The translations under genes and the position numbers were made by a program. A stretch of 64,000 bases of DNA from Devosia lucknowensis. GTDB lineage: Bacteria > Pseudomonadota > Alphaproteobacteria > Rhizobiales > Devosiaceae. The notes below the pieces were generated by a model. The model was not told the origin of the DNA and ran no database searches. It saw only the letters and a list, made by a program, of their open reading frames with translations. This document shows, piece by piece, positions 18,529-27,513 of this stretch. The stretch lies in assembly GCF_900177655.1 (NCBI RefSeq), contig NZ_FXWK01000001.1:1178001-1242000 (forward strand), in the 5' to 3' direction. Each line of letters opens with the position of its first letter. The first letter of the stretch is position 1.

Positions 18529-20018
18529 CCACCACCCAGAAGACTGCGGCTGTCATTGGCGCCGGTTTTGGCGGCCTGGCTCTGGCTATCAGGCTGCAGA
18601 GCGCCGGCATACAAACCACCCTGTTCGAAAAGCGCGACAAGCCGGGCGGACGCGCCTACGTCTACACCGATGATGGCTTTACCTTCGATGCTGGCCCCAC
18701 GGTCATCACCGACCCCGACTGTCTGGAACAGCTTTGGGCCCTGTCCGGCCGCAAGCTCTCCGATTACGTGACGCTCCTGCCGGTCACACCCTTCTACCAA
18801 CTCTGCTGGGAAGACGGCTACCGCTTCGATTACGCCAACGACCAAGCGGAAATCGACCGGCAAATTCGCGCCAAGTCGCCTGATGATGTCGACGGCTACC
18901 ACCGGTTCCTGCGCTATTCGGAAGACCTTTATCGCGAGGGCTACGAGAAGCTCGGGACCGTGCCGTTCCTCAATTTCTGGTCGATGATCAAGGCCGCACC
19001 GCAACTGGTTCGGCTCGAAAGTCACCGCAGCGTCTATTCGAAGGTCAGCCAGTTCATCAAGGACGACCAGTTGCGCCAGGCCTTCAGCTTCCACTCCCTG
19101 CTGGTGGGCGGCAATCCGTTCGAGACCTCATCGATCTATGGGCTGATCCACGCGCTGGAACGCAAGGGTGGCGTATGGTTTGCCAAGGGTGGCACCGGGG
19201 CCTTGATCGCAGGCATGGTCAAGCTGTTCGAAGATCTCGGCGGCACCGTGCACCTCAATGCCGAGATCGATCGCATCGAAGTCGAGCACGATCGCGCCGC
19301 CGGTCTTGTACTCAGGCAGGGAACGCGGCACGCCTTTGATCAGATCGCCTCCAATGCCGATGTTGTGCATACCTACAAGCACATGCTCCGCGGGACAGAT
19401 CGCGGGGCCAGCAATGCCAGGGCGCTCGAGAAGAAGCGCTTCTCCATGTCGCTCTTCGTCATCTACTTCGGCCTCAGGACCACACATCCAGAGCTCAAGC
19501 ACCACATGGTCCTGTTCGGGCCACGCTATCGCGAGTTGATTTCCGAGATCTTCCACACCGATGGGCTCGCGGACGATTTTTCGCTCTACCTCCACGCGCC
19601 CTCCGTCACCGACGACAGCCTCGCCCCGTCTGGATCGAGCGCCTACTATGTGCTCTCACCGGTCCCGCATCTGGGAACCGCCGACATCGATTGGGCCGCC
19701 GAAGGTCCGAAATATCGGGACCGCATCCTCAAATATCTCGATGATCACTACATCCCAGGCCTTCTGGACGACCTGGTGACCGTGCGCCATTTCACGCCCT
19801 TCGACTTCCGCGACCAGCTCAATGCCCATCTCGGATCGGCATTCTCGGTTGAACCGATCCTCACCCAGAGTGCCTGGTTCCGGCCGCACAATCGCGACGA
19901 CGATATCAGCAACCTCTACATCGTCGGCGCGGGGACACATCCCGGGGCAGGCATTCCTGGGGTTGTGGGATCGGCAAAGGCGACGGCAGGCCTGATGATC
20001 GAGGATTCAAAGCCATGA
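18525..20018 (+). CDS. crtI: Phytoene desaturase
   Basis: CrtI adds four double bonds to phytoene to form lycopene, using FAD at the membrane. The 497-residue product has the N-terminal dinucleotide fold AAVIGAGFGGLALAIRL with the downstream FEKRDKPGGRAY, the second motif GGTGALIAGMVKLFEDLGG, and the C-terminal signature IVGAGTHPGAGIPGVVGSAK. The start is a TTG whose bases overlap the crtY stop (18525-18528), and the stop overlaps the crtB start by ATGA, so the three enzymes are translationally coupled. Confidence 0.97.
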   Translation: MTTTQKTAAVIGAGFGGLALAIRLQSAGIQTTLFEKRDKPGGRAYVYTDDGFTFDAGPTVITDPDCLEQLWALSGRKLSDYVTLLPVTPFYQLCWEDGYRFDYANDQAEIDRQIRAKSPDDVDGYHRFLRYSEDLYREGYEKLGTVPFLNFWSMIKAAPQLVRLESHRSVYSKVSQFIKDDQLRQAFSFHSLLVGGNPFETSSIYGLIHALERKGGVWFAKGGTGALIAGMVKLFEDLGGTVHLNAEIDRIEVEHDRAAGLVLRQGTRHAFDQIASNADVVHTYKHMLRGTDRGASNARALEKKRFSMSLFVIYFGLRTTHPELKHHMVLFGPRYRELISEIFHTDGLADDFSLYLHAPSVTDDSLAPSGSSAYYVLSPVPHLGTADIDWAAEGPKYRDRILKYLDDHYIPGLLDDLVTVRHFTPFDFRDQLNAHLGSAFSVEPILTQSAWFRPHNRDDDISNLYIVGAGTHPGAGIPGVVGSAKATAGLMIEDSKP

Positions 20019-20938
20019 GCGACGCCGTGGTTGCGACCAGCGAAATTGCCATCGCTCAGGGCTCGCAGAGCTTTGCCGCCGCGGCGCGCCTCTTCGACCG
20101 GCAGACGCGCGACGATGCAGTGATGCTTTATGCCTGGTGCCGGCATTGTGACGACGTCATCGATGGGCAGACCCTGGGGCACGCCCAGCAGGCTGACTTT
20201 CGCACCGGACAGCAGGCACGCCTCGATGCACTACGCGAGAAGACCACCGCCGCCCTTGCCGGCGAGAGCACCGACGACCCGACCTTCGAAGCCCTGCGAC
20301 GGGTCGTCGAGCGTCACCAGATCCCTGCCCGCCACCCCCTTGAACTCCTGGCGGGCTTTGAAATGGACGTCGCCGACAGGCACTATGCCACCATCGATGA
20401 CACGCTGGACTATTGCTATCACGTGGCCGGCGTCGTCGGCGTCATGATGGCCATGATCATGGGCGCACGTGATCCGAGAGTGCTCGATCGCGCCAGCGAT
20501 CTCGGTCTCGCCTTTCAACTGACCAATATCGCCCGCGACGTTATCGATGACGCACGCGCCGGCCGCGTCTACCTGCCTGATGACATCCTCGCCCGTCACG
20601 GCATCGACCGGATCGATCCCGAGGATCGGACGCAGCGCCCTGCCCTTCACGCCGCCGCACTCGATCTGCTCGATCTCGCGGAACGCTATTATTCCAGCGC
20701 CTATGTCGGCATGGCCGCCTTGCCGCCCCGCTCCGCCTGGGCCATTGCAGCGGCGCGCCGCGTCTACCGCGCCATCGGCAGCAAGCTTCGCGCCGGGGGC
20801 CCGCAAGCATGGGATGAGCGTGTCTCCACCACAAAGGCTGAAAAGATCGCCCTGCTGGCCCTCGGACTGGGCGATGTGGGCGTCACGCGTTTCGGCCCCA
20901 CGGATCAACCGCGCGAAGGCCTCTGGAACCGACCCTGA
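20015..20938 (+). CDS. crtB: Phytoene synthase
   Basis: CrtB condenses two GGPP molecules to phytoene. The 307-residue protein carries both Asp-rich metal sites: CRHCDDVIDG in the N-terminal third and the LAFQLTNIARDVIDDA segment in the middle, followed by GRVYLPDD, typical of bacterial CrtB. It ends the crtYIB unit. Its TGA stop is directly next to the stop of the convergent crtZ, forming the palindrome TGATCA with no spacer between the two operons. Confidence 0.97.
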   Translation: MSDAVVATSEIAIAQGSQSFAAAARLFDRQTRDDAVMLYAWCRHCDDVIDGQTLGHAQQADFRTGQQARLDALREKTTAALAGESTDDPTFEALRRVVERHQIPARHPLELLAGFEMDVADRHYATIDDTLDYCYHVAGVVGVMMAMIMGARDPRVLDRASDLGLAFQLTNIARDVIDDARAGRVYLPDDILARHGIDRIDPEDRTQRPALHAAALDLLDLAERYYSSAYVGMAALPPRSAWAIAAARRVYRAIGSKLRAGGPQAWDERVSTTKAEKIALLALGLGDVGVTRFGPTDQPREGLWNRP

Positions 20939-21475
20939 TCAGCGGGCGGTCGGGCGTCCCTGATCTTGGTCATCGAGGGCGTTCCGGTCATAGCCGTTCT
21001 TGTTCTGCTGCAGCTTCTTGACCAGTTTATCGACCGGTTCGGCATAGACGAAGCCGAAACTCACGCACCCATCCCGGCCTTCAACGGCATGATGCAGTCG
21101 ATGTGCCTGATACACTCGCTTCAGGTAACCCCGGCGCGGAATGTATTTGAACGGCCAGCGCTGGTGCACCAGCCCATCGTGGAAGAAGAAATAGAGGATG
21201 CCGTAGATGGAAATCCCTACGGCGATCCACCACACCGGCCAAAACCAGACCGATCCGATCCAGAAAAGGAACACGGAGAAAGCGGCGAAGACCACCGCGT
21301 AGAGGTCGTTCTGTTCCAGCGCGTCATCATGGGGCTCATGGTGCGATTTGTGCCAGCCCCAACCCCAGCCATGCATGATGTGCTCGTGCGACCAGGCCGC
21401 GAACCACTCCATGAAGACCACGGTTCCGACGACCAGCAGGATCGGCACCAGATAATGCAGCACGTCTTGGATCAT
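20939..21475 (-). CDS. crtZ: Beta-carotene hydroxylase
   Basis: CrtZ is a membrane di-iron enzyme that hydroxylates the beta rings at C3 and C3'. The 178-residue product shows the His clusters of the family: WSHEHIMHG, WHKSHHEPHDD, FHDGLVHQRWPF and YQAHRLHHAV. Four hydrophobic segments are present. The ATG at 21475 overlaps the crtW stop by ATGA; a longer in-frame start at 21544 lies inside crtW and has no family support. It is the last gene of the crtE-ABC-ABC-crtW-crtZ transcript. Confidence 0.96.
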   Translation of the reverse strand: MIQDVLHYLVPILLVVGTVVFMEWFAAWSHEHIMHGWGWGWHKSHHEPHDDALEQNDLYAVVFAAFSVFLFWIGSVWFWPVWWIAVGISIYGILYFFFHDGLVHQRWPFKYIPRRGYLKRVYQAHRLHHAVEGRDGCVSFGFVYAEPVDKLVKKLQQNKNGYDRNALDDQDQGRPTAR

Positions 21476-22242
21476 AGCGCCTCGCTTGCTTGCGCATCCA
21501 GCACCGACCGGCGGTGCGCCGGCAGCTTCCACCACGGCACCCACGGAGCGTCATGGTGCTCATGATGATAGCCGAAGTGGAAGCAGGTCAGCAAACTCAC
21601 CAGTGGCGAGAAATCGTTGCTGCGGGCACGGTGCTCGTCGCGAAAGGGTTCGTCATCGATGCGGTGCGGGCGGTAGGTCCCGAAATAGAAGAGCTGCAGC
21701 GACGACAGGATCGCCGGCAGCGCCCAGAACACCAGCATGGTTGGAAAGCGCTCGCGCAGGATTACCAGGTAGATCAGCACCGCAATGGTCAACATTCCGA
21801 ACTCGCGCCAGCCGAAATAGTGCCTGAAAAATTTGATGTACCAGGGCCAGAAACGCGACGCGTGTTCTGGATCGAAATCGGGATCATCAGGCGTACCCGC
21901 ATTGCGGTGGTGCGCGTGGTGGTTCTGGTAGAGTTTCTCGTACGAGAAGCCGGCGTAGACGAATACACAGAAACGGCCGATGGCCCGGTTCAACCACGGA
22001 TACTGCGGGGCGAGCGAGCCATGCATGGTGTCATGAGCGACGATGAAGAGCCCGACGCTGAGCCAGCATTGCACGGCGATGACCAGAGGGGCCGCTACCC
22101 AGGTCCAGCCTTGCGTCCAGTCGATCAGGAAAATCGACGAGACGTGGACCGTCAGCCATGCCGCGATGATGGCGCACGAAAGACCCAGCCCGATCAGTGT
22201 GTCGTTTCGGCTGACAGACGCCACGCGGGTCGATCCTGCCAT
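21472..22242 (-). CDS. crtW: Beta-carotene ketolase
   Basis: CrtW adds keto groups at C4 and C4' of beta rings; with CrtZ it leads to astaxanthin. The 256-residue membrane protein has the three His motifs: FIVAHDTMHGSLAP, QNHHAHHRNAGTPDDPDF and HFGYHHEHHDAPWVPWWKLP. I chose the ATG at 22242, with AAGGG nine bases upstream; an ATG at 22251 is too close to that site. It lies 13 bp after the ABC-2 permease gene and overlaps crtZ by ATGA. Confidence 0.96.
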   Translation of the reverse strand: MAGSTRVASVSRNDTLIGLGLSCAIIAAWLTVHVSSIFLIDWTQGWTWVAAPLVIAVQCWLSVGLFIVAHDTMHGSLAPQYPWLNRAIGRFCVFVYAGFSYEKLYQNHHAHHRNAGTPDDPDFDPEHASRFWPWYIKFFRHYFGWREFGMLTIAVLIYLVILRERFPTMLVFWALPAILSSLQLFYFGTYRPHRIDDEPFRDEHRARSNDFSPLVSLLTCFHFGYHHEHHDAPWVPWWKLPAHRRSVLDAQASEAL

Positions 22243-22255
22243 GTCACACATCCCT

Positions 22256-23461
22256 TCAGAGGCGCAGTCGCAGCCTCGAAACCGCCAATGCTGCCAGGGT
22301 GCCGACCATGCCCAGAGCCAGCAGCCAGCTCAGTTCGGGCAACAATTCGGCAAGCCCTTCGCCGCGCCATAATACGCCATGATAGGCCTCGATCGTCCAG
22401 GCATTGGGGGTAAACCACCCGATTTCCTGCAGCCATGGCGGCATCATGAAGCGCGGCACCATTGACCCGCCCACTGCAGAACATAAGAGCACCACGAATG
22501 TGGAGATAGTTTGCGCCTGCTGCTTGGTCGTACACAATGCCGCGACCGCCAGCCCCAGTCCCGCCGCAGCCGCCGCCGCGACCAAGGTGGTCAAGAGCCA
22601 GATGCCGAGATGGCTGATGACTTCGACATCGTAGACCAGCGCGGCCACAAGGAAGATCAGTGACACCTGCACGATGCCCTGGACGCTGAGGAACAGGAAT
22701 TTGCCGATCACGACCACATCGGTTCCTGCCGGCCCGACCGCGATGCGGTCGATGATCCCCGAATGCCGCTCCTCGATCAGCGTCGCGGCGCTTTGCATGG
22801 CTGAAAACAGCAGAAAAAGGATCGCGACGGCGCCGGCGTAGTAGGTGACTGTTGCTCCCGACCCGTCCTGCGGCCCTACCGTCCGGGACTCGACGAGCCC
22901 GGCCTGGTTTTCCGCATCGCTGCTGCCGTTCTCCGCCAATTGCGCAATGGCGGCGTCGAGCCTGGCTGACTGTTCCGGCGTAAACCCTCCGACCAATGTC
23001 TCAATGGTCGGCGCACTGCGCGCGAGGGCCAGGTCTGGCAGGTCGATGCCGATGACGCGCTGAACCTGGCCGGCAAGAATGGCGCCGGCCATCACCTTGC
23101 CCGGGTCGACATAGACGACGGCCGGCGTGCTGGTGGTTTGTTCGAGAGCACCCTGTAGCATCAGCCCCACATCGGCGCGCCCGCTCTCGACTTCATCCAC
23201 CACCTGGTCCGCGGTCGCATAGGTCTCCGGCAACACGCGCAGCGAATCGTCGGCACGCAGCGCCGCCACCAGCCGTTCGCTCAGGCTTGACGGCTCGCCG
23301 ACACCCAGCGCCACCTGCAGCCGCAACTCATCGCCGCTCGTCCCCGCAAAAATCGCGGCGAAGATCACGAAGATTGTCGGCGGCAACAGGAACGCCATCA
23401 CCAGCGCACCGCGGTCACGAATAAGGCTCAGCGCCATCACGCGCAGCATGGCGACGATCAT
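22256..23461 (-). CDS. ABC-2 type permease within the carotenoid operon
   Basis: A 401-residue permease of the ABC-2 exporter class: one N-terminal helix (GALVMAFLLPPTIFVIFAA), an extracytoplasmic domain of about 170 residues, then five or six helices (VTYYAGAVAILFLLFSAMQS onward) with the LIEERHSGIIDRI cytoplasmic turn typical of ABC2_membrane_3 proteins. Its ATG overlaps the ATPase stop (23458-23461) and crtW follows 13 bp later, so it is part of the crtE-crtW-crtZ transcript. Substrate unknown; position suggests a carotenoid, a terpenoid intermediate or a membrane-protection role. I know of no standard carotenoid cluster with this pair, but I could not search. Confidence 0.92.
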   Translation of the reverse strand: MIVAMLRVMALSLIRDRGALVMAFLLPPTIFVIFAAIFAGTSGDELRLQVALGVGEPSSLSERLVAALRADDSLRVLPETYATADQVVDEVESGRADVGLMLQGALEQTTSTPAVVYVDPGKVMAGAILAGQVQRVIGIDLPDLALARSAPTIETLVGGFTPEQSARLDAAIAQLAENGSSDAENQAGLVESRTVGPQDGSGATVTYYAGAVAILFLLFSAMQSAATLIEERHSGIIDRIAVGPAGTDVVVIGKFLFLSVQGIVQVSLIFLVAALVYDVEVISHLGIWLLTTLVAAAAAAGLGLAVAALCTTKQQAQTISTFVVLLCSAVGGSMVPRFMMPPWLQEIGWFTPNAWTIEAYHGVLWRGEGLAELLPELSWLLALGMVGTLAALAVSRLRLRL

Positions 23462-24405
23462 CGCGCCCCCTCCATGCGTGTCGCGCGCGACAGGTGCACG
23501 AACAGCCGGTCGAGACCAGGCCCGCGCAGCCGGACCTCGCGGGCCTCGATGCCGGCCTGCTCCAGCGATGCCGACAGTTCCGCAACTGTGCGCTCGTTGG
23601 CCTGCCCCAGCATCACCCAGCCCAGCCCGCCGTTGAAGGCCGAGAACCCCGCCCTTTCGAGCACGACCACCCGATCGGGGGAAGGCAATTGCCGCAATTC
23701 GAGAATGACTTCCTTTTGCGATCCGAAAGCCTCTGCGATCAGCTCTCGCGGCCTCCCCTGCGGCGCGACCACACCAGCGCGCAGGAAGCCGACGCTGTTG
23801 CAGATGGTCTCGGCCTGGTCGAGATCGTGCGTCGCCAACAGCACCGCCATCCCGGTTTGGCTCAGCTGCTGGATAACCTCATGCAGCCCGTTCCGCGCAT
23901 CGACATCCACCCCCACGGTCGGCTCGTCGAGGATCAGCAGGGCCGGACGATGCAGGATCGCGGCAGCGATGTTGACCCTCCGTTTCCACCCCCCGGAAAG
24001 AATGTCGATCCTGTCGTTGAGCCGGCTCGTGAGATTGGCCGCCGCGCACGCCCATTCGATGGCCGCCTGGGTCGACGCCGCCCCCATGCCCGACAACCGG
24101 CCGAAAACCTCGAGGTTTTCCCGCACCGTCAAATGCGTGTAGAGCGCGATTTCCTGCGGCACGAGCCCGATCTGCCGCAGGGCGGTCCGCCCCGGAGCGT
24201 GGCCGGCCACGATGACCCTGCCCGACACCGGCCGAACCCGTCCGCAGATGGTGCGAATCAAGGTCGTCTTACCCGCCCCATTGGGACCGAGCAGGCCATA
24301 GATCTCGCCCCGGGCGACGCTGAGCCCAAGCCCGCGCAACACGTCGCGGTCCCCGTAGCGGACGACCAGTCCTTCGATGTTCAGCGCGGCGGTCGTCTCG
24401 CTCAC
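23458..24405 (-). CDS. ABC-2 type exporter ATPase within the carotenoid operon
   Basis: A 315-residue ATPase with Walker A GLLGPNGAGKTTLIRT, Q-loop LVPQEIALY, signature ILSGGWKRRVNIAAAIL, Walker B ALLILDEPTVGVD and switch His ATHD. The C-terminal extension of about 85 residues resembles DrrA/CcmA-type drug-exporter ATPases. The start is the GTG at 24405, which overlaps the crtE stop as GTGA; the longer open frame upstream lies inside crtE. Coupled on both sides (crtE before it, permease after it), so it should be made together with the pigment enzymes. Confidence 0.93.
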   Translation of the reverse strand: MSETTAALNIEGLVVRYGDRDVLRGLGLSVARGEIYGLLGPNGAGKTTLIRTICGRVRPVSGRVIVAGHAPGRTALRQIGLVPQEIALYTHLTVRENLEVFGRLSGMGAASTQAAIEWACAAANLTSRLNDRIDILSGGWKRRVNIAAAILHRPALLILDEPTVGVDVDARNGLHEVIQQLSQTGMAVLLATHDLDQAETICNSVGFLRAGVVAPQGRPRELIAEAFGSQKEVILELRQLPSPDRVVVLERAGFSAFNGGLGWVMLGQANERTVAELSASLEQAGIEAREVRLRGPGLDRLFVHLSRATRMEGAR

Positions 24406-25334
24406 AAAGGCATGACCTTCTGCCCCTTGTCGAGCAGGCGCATCATCAGCGCCCTGATCGGAGCGCCGTTGATGCCGCTCGCAAGCAGCGCCTGCTCGGC
24501 ATGGGCGATGTGCTGCTGGCATGTCATCCGGGCGTGATCGGCGCCGAACAGCGAAACCAGTGTCGCCTTGTCGCCGTCCTTGCCCACGTCCTTGCCGGCT
24601 TCGGCAACGGTTTCGGTCCTGTCGATCAGGTCGTCGGCTGTCTGGAACGCCAGCCCGAAATGTCGGGCGAAATGCCCGACGGCTTCAAGCCGCTCCCCCT
24701 CGAGCCCCCGAAGGATCGCGCCTATCTTCGCCGCAGCCACGAACAGGACGCCGGTCTTGAGCCAGTTGAGCTGCTCGACCTGCTCGGCATTGCCGAGCTC
24801 CGCGCGGTTGTTGATGTCGATCTCCTGCCCGGCCACGAGCCCGTTCCACCCGACGGCCTGCGAAAGAACGGTAGCCATTCGGTTTCGCGTCGCCGTCGGA
24901 ACGCCGTCGAGCTCGGCGATGATGCCGAACGCCCGTGTCAGAAGCGCTATGGCTCCAAGAATCGCCGTGGGTTGTCCAAAAGCCACATGCGTGGTCGGCC
25001 GTTGCCGGCGTATGGCTGCATCGTCCATGCACGGCAGATCGTCGATAATCAGCGAGGCGGTATGCACCATCTCCAGTGCGCAGCCGGCGTCGAGCACCGC
25101 GCCGATCGCGGCGCCATCCGGCTCGGCGATCAGGTACATCAGCGTGGGCCGAACCCTTTTGCTTTGCCCCATCAGCGCGTGGCGTAGCGCCGCCTGCAGG
25201 TTGGCCGGCACAATGGGATCGAAGTCGATCTGCCGCTCCAGACGGTCTTCTATCGCTGCACGGATCTCGGCGATGTCGATCGATCCGCCACTCGAGAGCG
25301 CGCCGGCTTCGGCAAAAGAGCCAATTGAGGTCAT
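24402..25334 (-). CDS. crtE: Geranylgeranyl diphosphate synthase
   Basis: CrtE makes GGPP from IPP and DMAPP/FPP, the entry point to carotenoids. The 310-residue product has the first Asp-rich motif LIIDDLPCMDDA, the second as FQTADDLIDRTET, and the KRVRPTLMYL segment typical of polyprenyl synthases. The ATG at 25334 is preceded by GGGAGA at good spacing. It is the first gene of the minus-strand operon and is divergent from fni across 148 bp, which must contain both promoters. An FPP-type synthase (IspA) has a similar pattern; the operon context makes CrtE the likelier call. Confidence 0.9.
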   Translation of the reverse strand: MTSIGSFAEAGALSSGGSIDIAEIRAAIEDRLERQIDFDPIVPANLQAALRHALMGQSKRVRPTLMYLIAEPDGAAIGAVLDAGCALEMVHTASLIIDDLPCMDDAAIRRQRPTTHVAFGQPTAILGAIALLTRAFGIIAELDGVPTATRNRMATVLSQAVGWNGLVAGQEIDINNRAELGNAEQVEQLNWLKTGVLFVAAAKIGAILRGLEGERLEAVGHFARHFGLAFQTADDLIDRTETVAEAGKDVGKDGDKATLVSLFGADHARMTCQQHIAHAEQALLASGINGAPIRALMMRLLDKGQKVMPL

Positions 25335-25482
25335 CGATGTGTCTCCCGTGGCAGACCGCTCGATCGGCAGTGAACCAGAATCCGAGCGCAAGCGTAAGCA
25401 CTGAAGTGACCGTTTGATTTTTTCGGTCCGATGGTAAGGTACCAAGTCGAGATCGGGGCCAGTCCCCGCCGGGGGGAAGTGT

Positions 25483-26493
25483 TTGCTGACCGATCGCAAG
25501 AATGAACATCTGGATATCGTTCTGGACGGCCGGGGCGTATCACGGACGACAACCGGCTTTGACGACATCGTTTTTGAACACTACGCCCTCCCCGAGCTCG
25601 ATCTCGACGCGATCGACCTTAATACGCAATTCCTGGGCAAGCGGATCAACGCGCCGCTCCTGGTGAGCTCGATGACCGGCGGTCCAGCGCGCGCCAGCGC
25701 CATCAACGCCCATCTGGCGGAGGCCTGCCAGCATCTGGGTATCGCGCTGGCTGTCGGCTCGCAGCGTGTTGCCATTGAGAGCGGCGACGTCGGCGGGCTG
25801 GGGGCTGAGCTGCGCCGCCACGCGCCCGACATCCCCATCCTCGCCAACTTCGGCGCCGCCCAGCTCAATCTCGGCTTCGGCGTTGACGAGGCCCGCAGGG
25901 CAATCGAGATGATCGGGGCCGACGCGCTGATCATTCATCTCAATCCGCTGCAGGAAGCAGTCCAGCCGGAAGGCGACCGCAACTGGCGGGGCCTTTTCGC
26001 CCATATCGAAACGCTGGCGGCACGGCTGGACGAACCCCTTGTCATCAAGGAAGTCGGTGCCGGCATATCCGGTCGACTGGCCCGGCGCCTCGCGGATGCA
26101 GGCGTTTCCGTAATTGATGTTGCCGGAGCCGGCGGCACCAGCTGGGCCGCGGTTGAGTCCGAGCGTTGCAAAGACCCTCGTCAGGCAGCGATCGGCCGGG
26201 CCTTCGCCGATTGGGGCATTCCCACCGCCACAGCCATCGCGGACGTAAGGGCCGCTTGCCCCGATACGACCATCGTCGGCTCGGGCGGCATTCGCAATGG
26301 CCTCGATGCAGCCAAGGCCATTCGCCTCGGCGCCGACGTCGTTGGCCAGGCTGCAGGTGTCTTGCAGGCCGCTACAATATCGGCTCAAGCCGTCATCGAC
26401 CATGTGTCGGTCACCACGGCGCAACTGCGCATTGCCTGCTTCTGCACGGGCTCGGCAAACCTCAAAGCCCTCCGGACCGCGGCGCTTCTCTAG
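25483..26493 (+). CDS. fni: Isopentenyl-diphosphate delta-isomerase, type II
   Basis: Type II IDI interconverts IPP and DMAPP with FMN and NADPH. The 336-residue TIM-barrel protein has [10 protein letters not shown] at the N-terminus (usually RKxxH), the phosphate/flavin loop [26 protein letters not shown], and the flavin-binding segments KEVGAGIS and [15 protein letters not shown]. The start is the TTG at 25483 after a strong GGGGGGAAG site. It faces away from crtE and would supply C5 units to the pathway. It is the only idi-type gene in the window. Confidence 0.95.
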   Translation: MLTDRKNEHLDIVLDGRGVSRTTTGFDDIVFEHYALPELDLDAIDLNTQFLGKRINAPLLVSSMTGGPARASAINAHLAEACQHLGIALAVGSQRVAIESGDVGGLGAELRRHAPDIPILANFGAAQLNLGFGVDEARRAIEMIGADALIIHLNPLQEAVQPEGDRNWRGLFAHIETLAARLDEPLVIKEVGAGISGRLARRLADAGVSVIDVAGAGGTSWAAVESERCKDPRQAAIGRAFADWGIPTATAIADVRAACPDTTIVGSGGIRNGLDAAKAIRLGADVVGQAAGVLQAATISAQAVIDHVSVTTAQLRIACFCTGSANLKALRTAALL

Positions 26494-26630
26494 GCACAGC
26501 CGCAGCATTCCAGTCTGGATTTGGCGCGCTTAAGCCTTGATTGCGCGCGGCAATCCGGTGCAAGGCTGGTGCTGTGGGGAACCTGTCCCCGCTCGGATGG
26601 CCAGGTGGCCCGACTTCAGGAGCCGATCCC

Positions 26631-27485
26631 ATGTTCATGGGCATACCCTACGCGGAACTCGCCATATTGGCCGCTGGCCTGCTCCTGGCGGGTGCCGCCA
26701 CCGGACTGCTTGCTGGCCTCTTCGGGGTCGGCGGCGGCGCCGTCATCGTTCCGGTGCTGTACGAACTGTTCACGGCGCTCGATGTCCCCGACGACATCCG
26801 CATGCCACTCTGCGTCGGCACATCCCTCGCCATCATCATCCCGACGTCGATCCAGTCGTTCAATGCGCATCGGAAGCGGGGCGCGGTGGACATGTCCATC
26901 ATTCGCGTCTGGGCAATCCCTGCGATCCTCGGCGTCATCGTCGGCAGCGTTATCGCACGCTACGCGTCGGCTGAACTATTCAAGTGGGTGTTTGTAGCCG
27001 TTGCCAGCATTTCCGCATTCCGCCTGTTGTTCGGCAAGGACAGCTGGCGCTTCGCTGACGAGATCCCGGGTAAGTGGATCATGCGCACCTATGGCGTGGT
27101 CATCGGCGTGCTCTCGGCCTTGATGGGCATCGGCGGCGGTCAGCTCTCGAGCCTGTTCATGACCTTTTATGGCCGGCCCATCCATCAGGCGGTCGCCACC
27201 TCGTCGGGTCTGGGCATGCTGATCTCCATCCCCGGCGCCCTGGGTTACATCTATGCCGGCTGGCCGCGTGCCGCCGAGTTCCCGCAGGTCGCAGCGATCC
27301 AGTTCCCGCTTGCGCTGGGCTATGTATCGCTGGTCGGCCTCATCCTCTTCATCCCGACCAGCATGCTCTTTGCCCCACTTGGCGTGCGCGTCGCCCATGC
27401 CCTCCCCAAGCGTCGGCTGGAAATGGCCTTCGGCCTTTTCCTGCTGCTTGTCGCCGGCCGCTTCCTGTTCGACCTGCTGACTTAG
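26631..27485 (+). CDS. TauE/SafE-family membrane transporter
   Basis: A 284-residue membrane protein with about eight hydrophobic segments and the two family repeats: GLLAGLFGVGGGAVIVPVL in the first half and SALMGIGGGQLSSLFMTFYG in the second. The family exports sulfite, sulfoacetate or related organic anions. The ATG at 26631 follows CAGGAG at eight to ten bases. It lies alone between fni and a convergent J-domain gene (28 bp apart), so neighbours do not name the substrate. Confidence 0.9.
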   Translation: MFMGIPYAELAILAAGLLLAGAATGLLAGLFGVGGGAVIVPVLYELFTALDVPDDIRMPLCVGTSLAIIIPTSIQSFNAHRKRGAVDMSIIRVWAIPAILGVIVGSVIARYASAELFKWVFVAVASISAFRLLFGKDSWRFADEIPGKWIMRTYGVVIGVLSALMGIGGGQLSSLFMTFYGRPIHQAVATSSGLGMLISIPGALGYIYAGWPRAAEFPQVAAIQFPLALGYVSLVGLILFIPTSMLFAPLGVRVAHALPKRRLEMAFGLFLLLVAGRFLFDLLT

Positions 27486-27513
27486 CGCATCGCGGATCGG
27501 GCATCGCGCGGGA

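Noticed and set aside
25335..25482. Specific promoter sites between crtE and fni
   Set aside because: TTGATT at 25414 has no good -10 partner and no known light- or stress-response site was recognised, so nothing is annotated beyond the need for two promoters.
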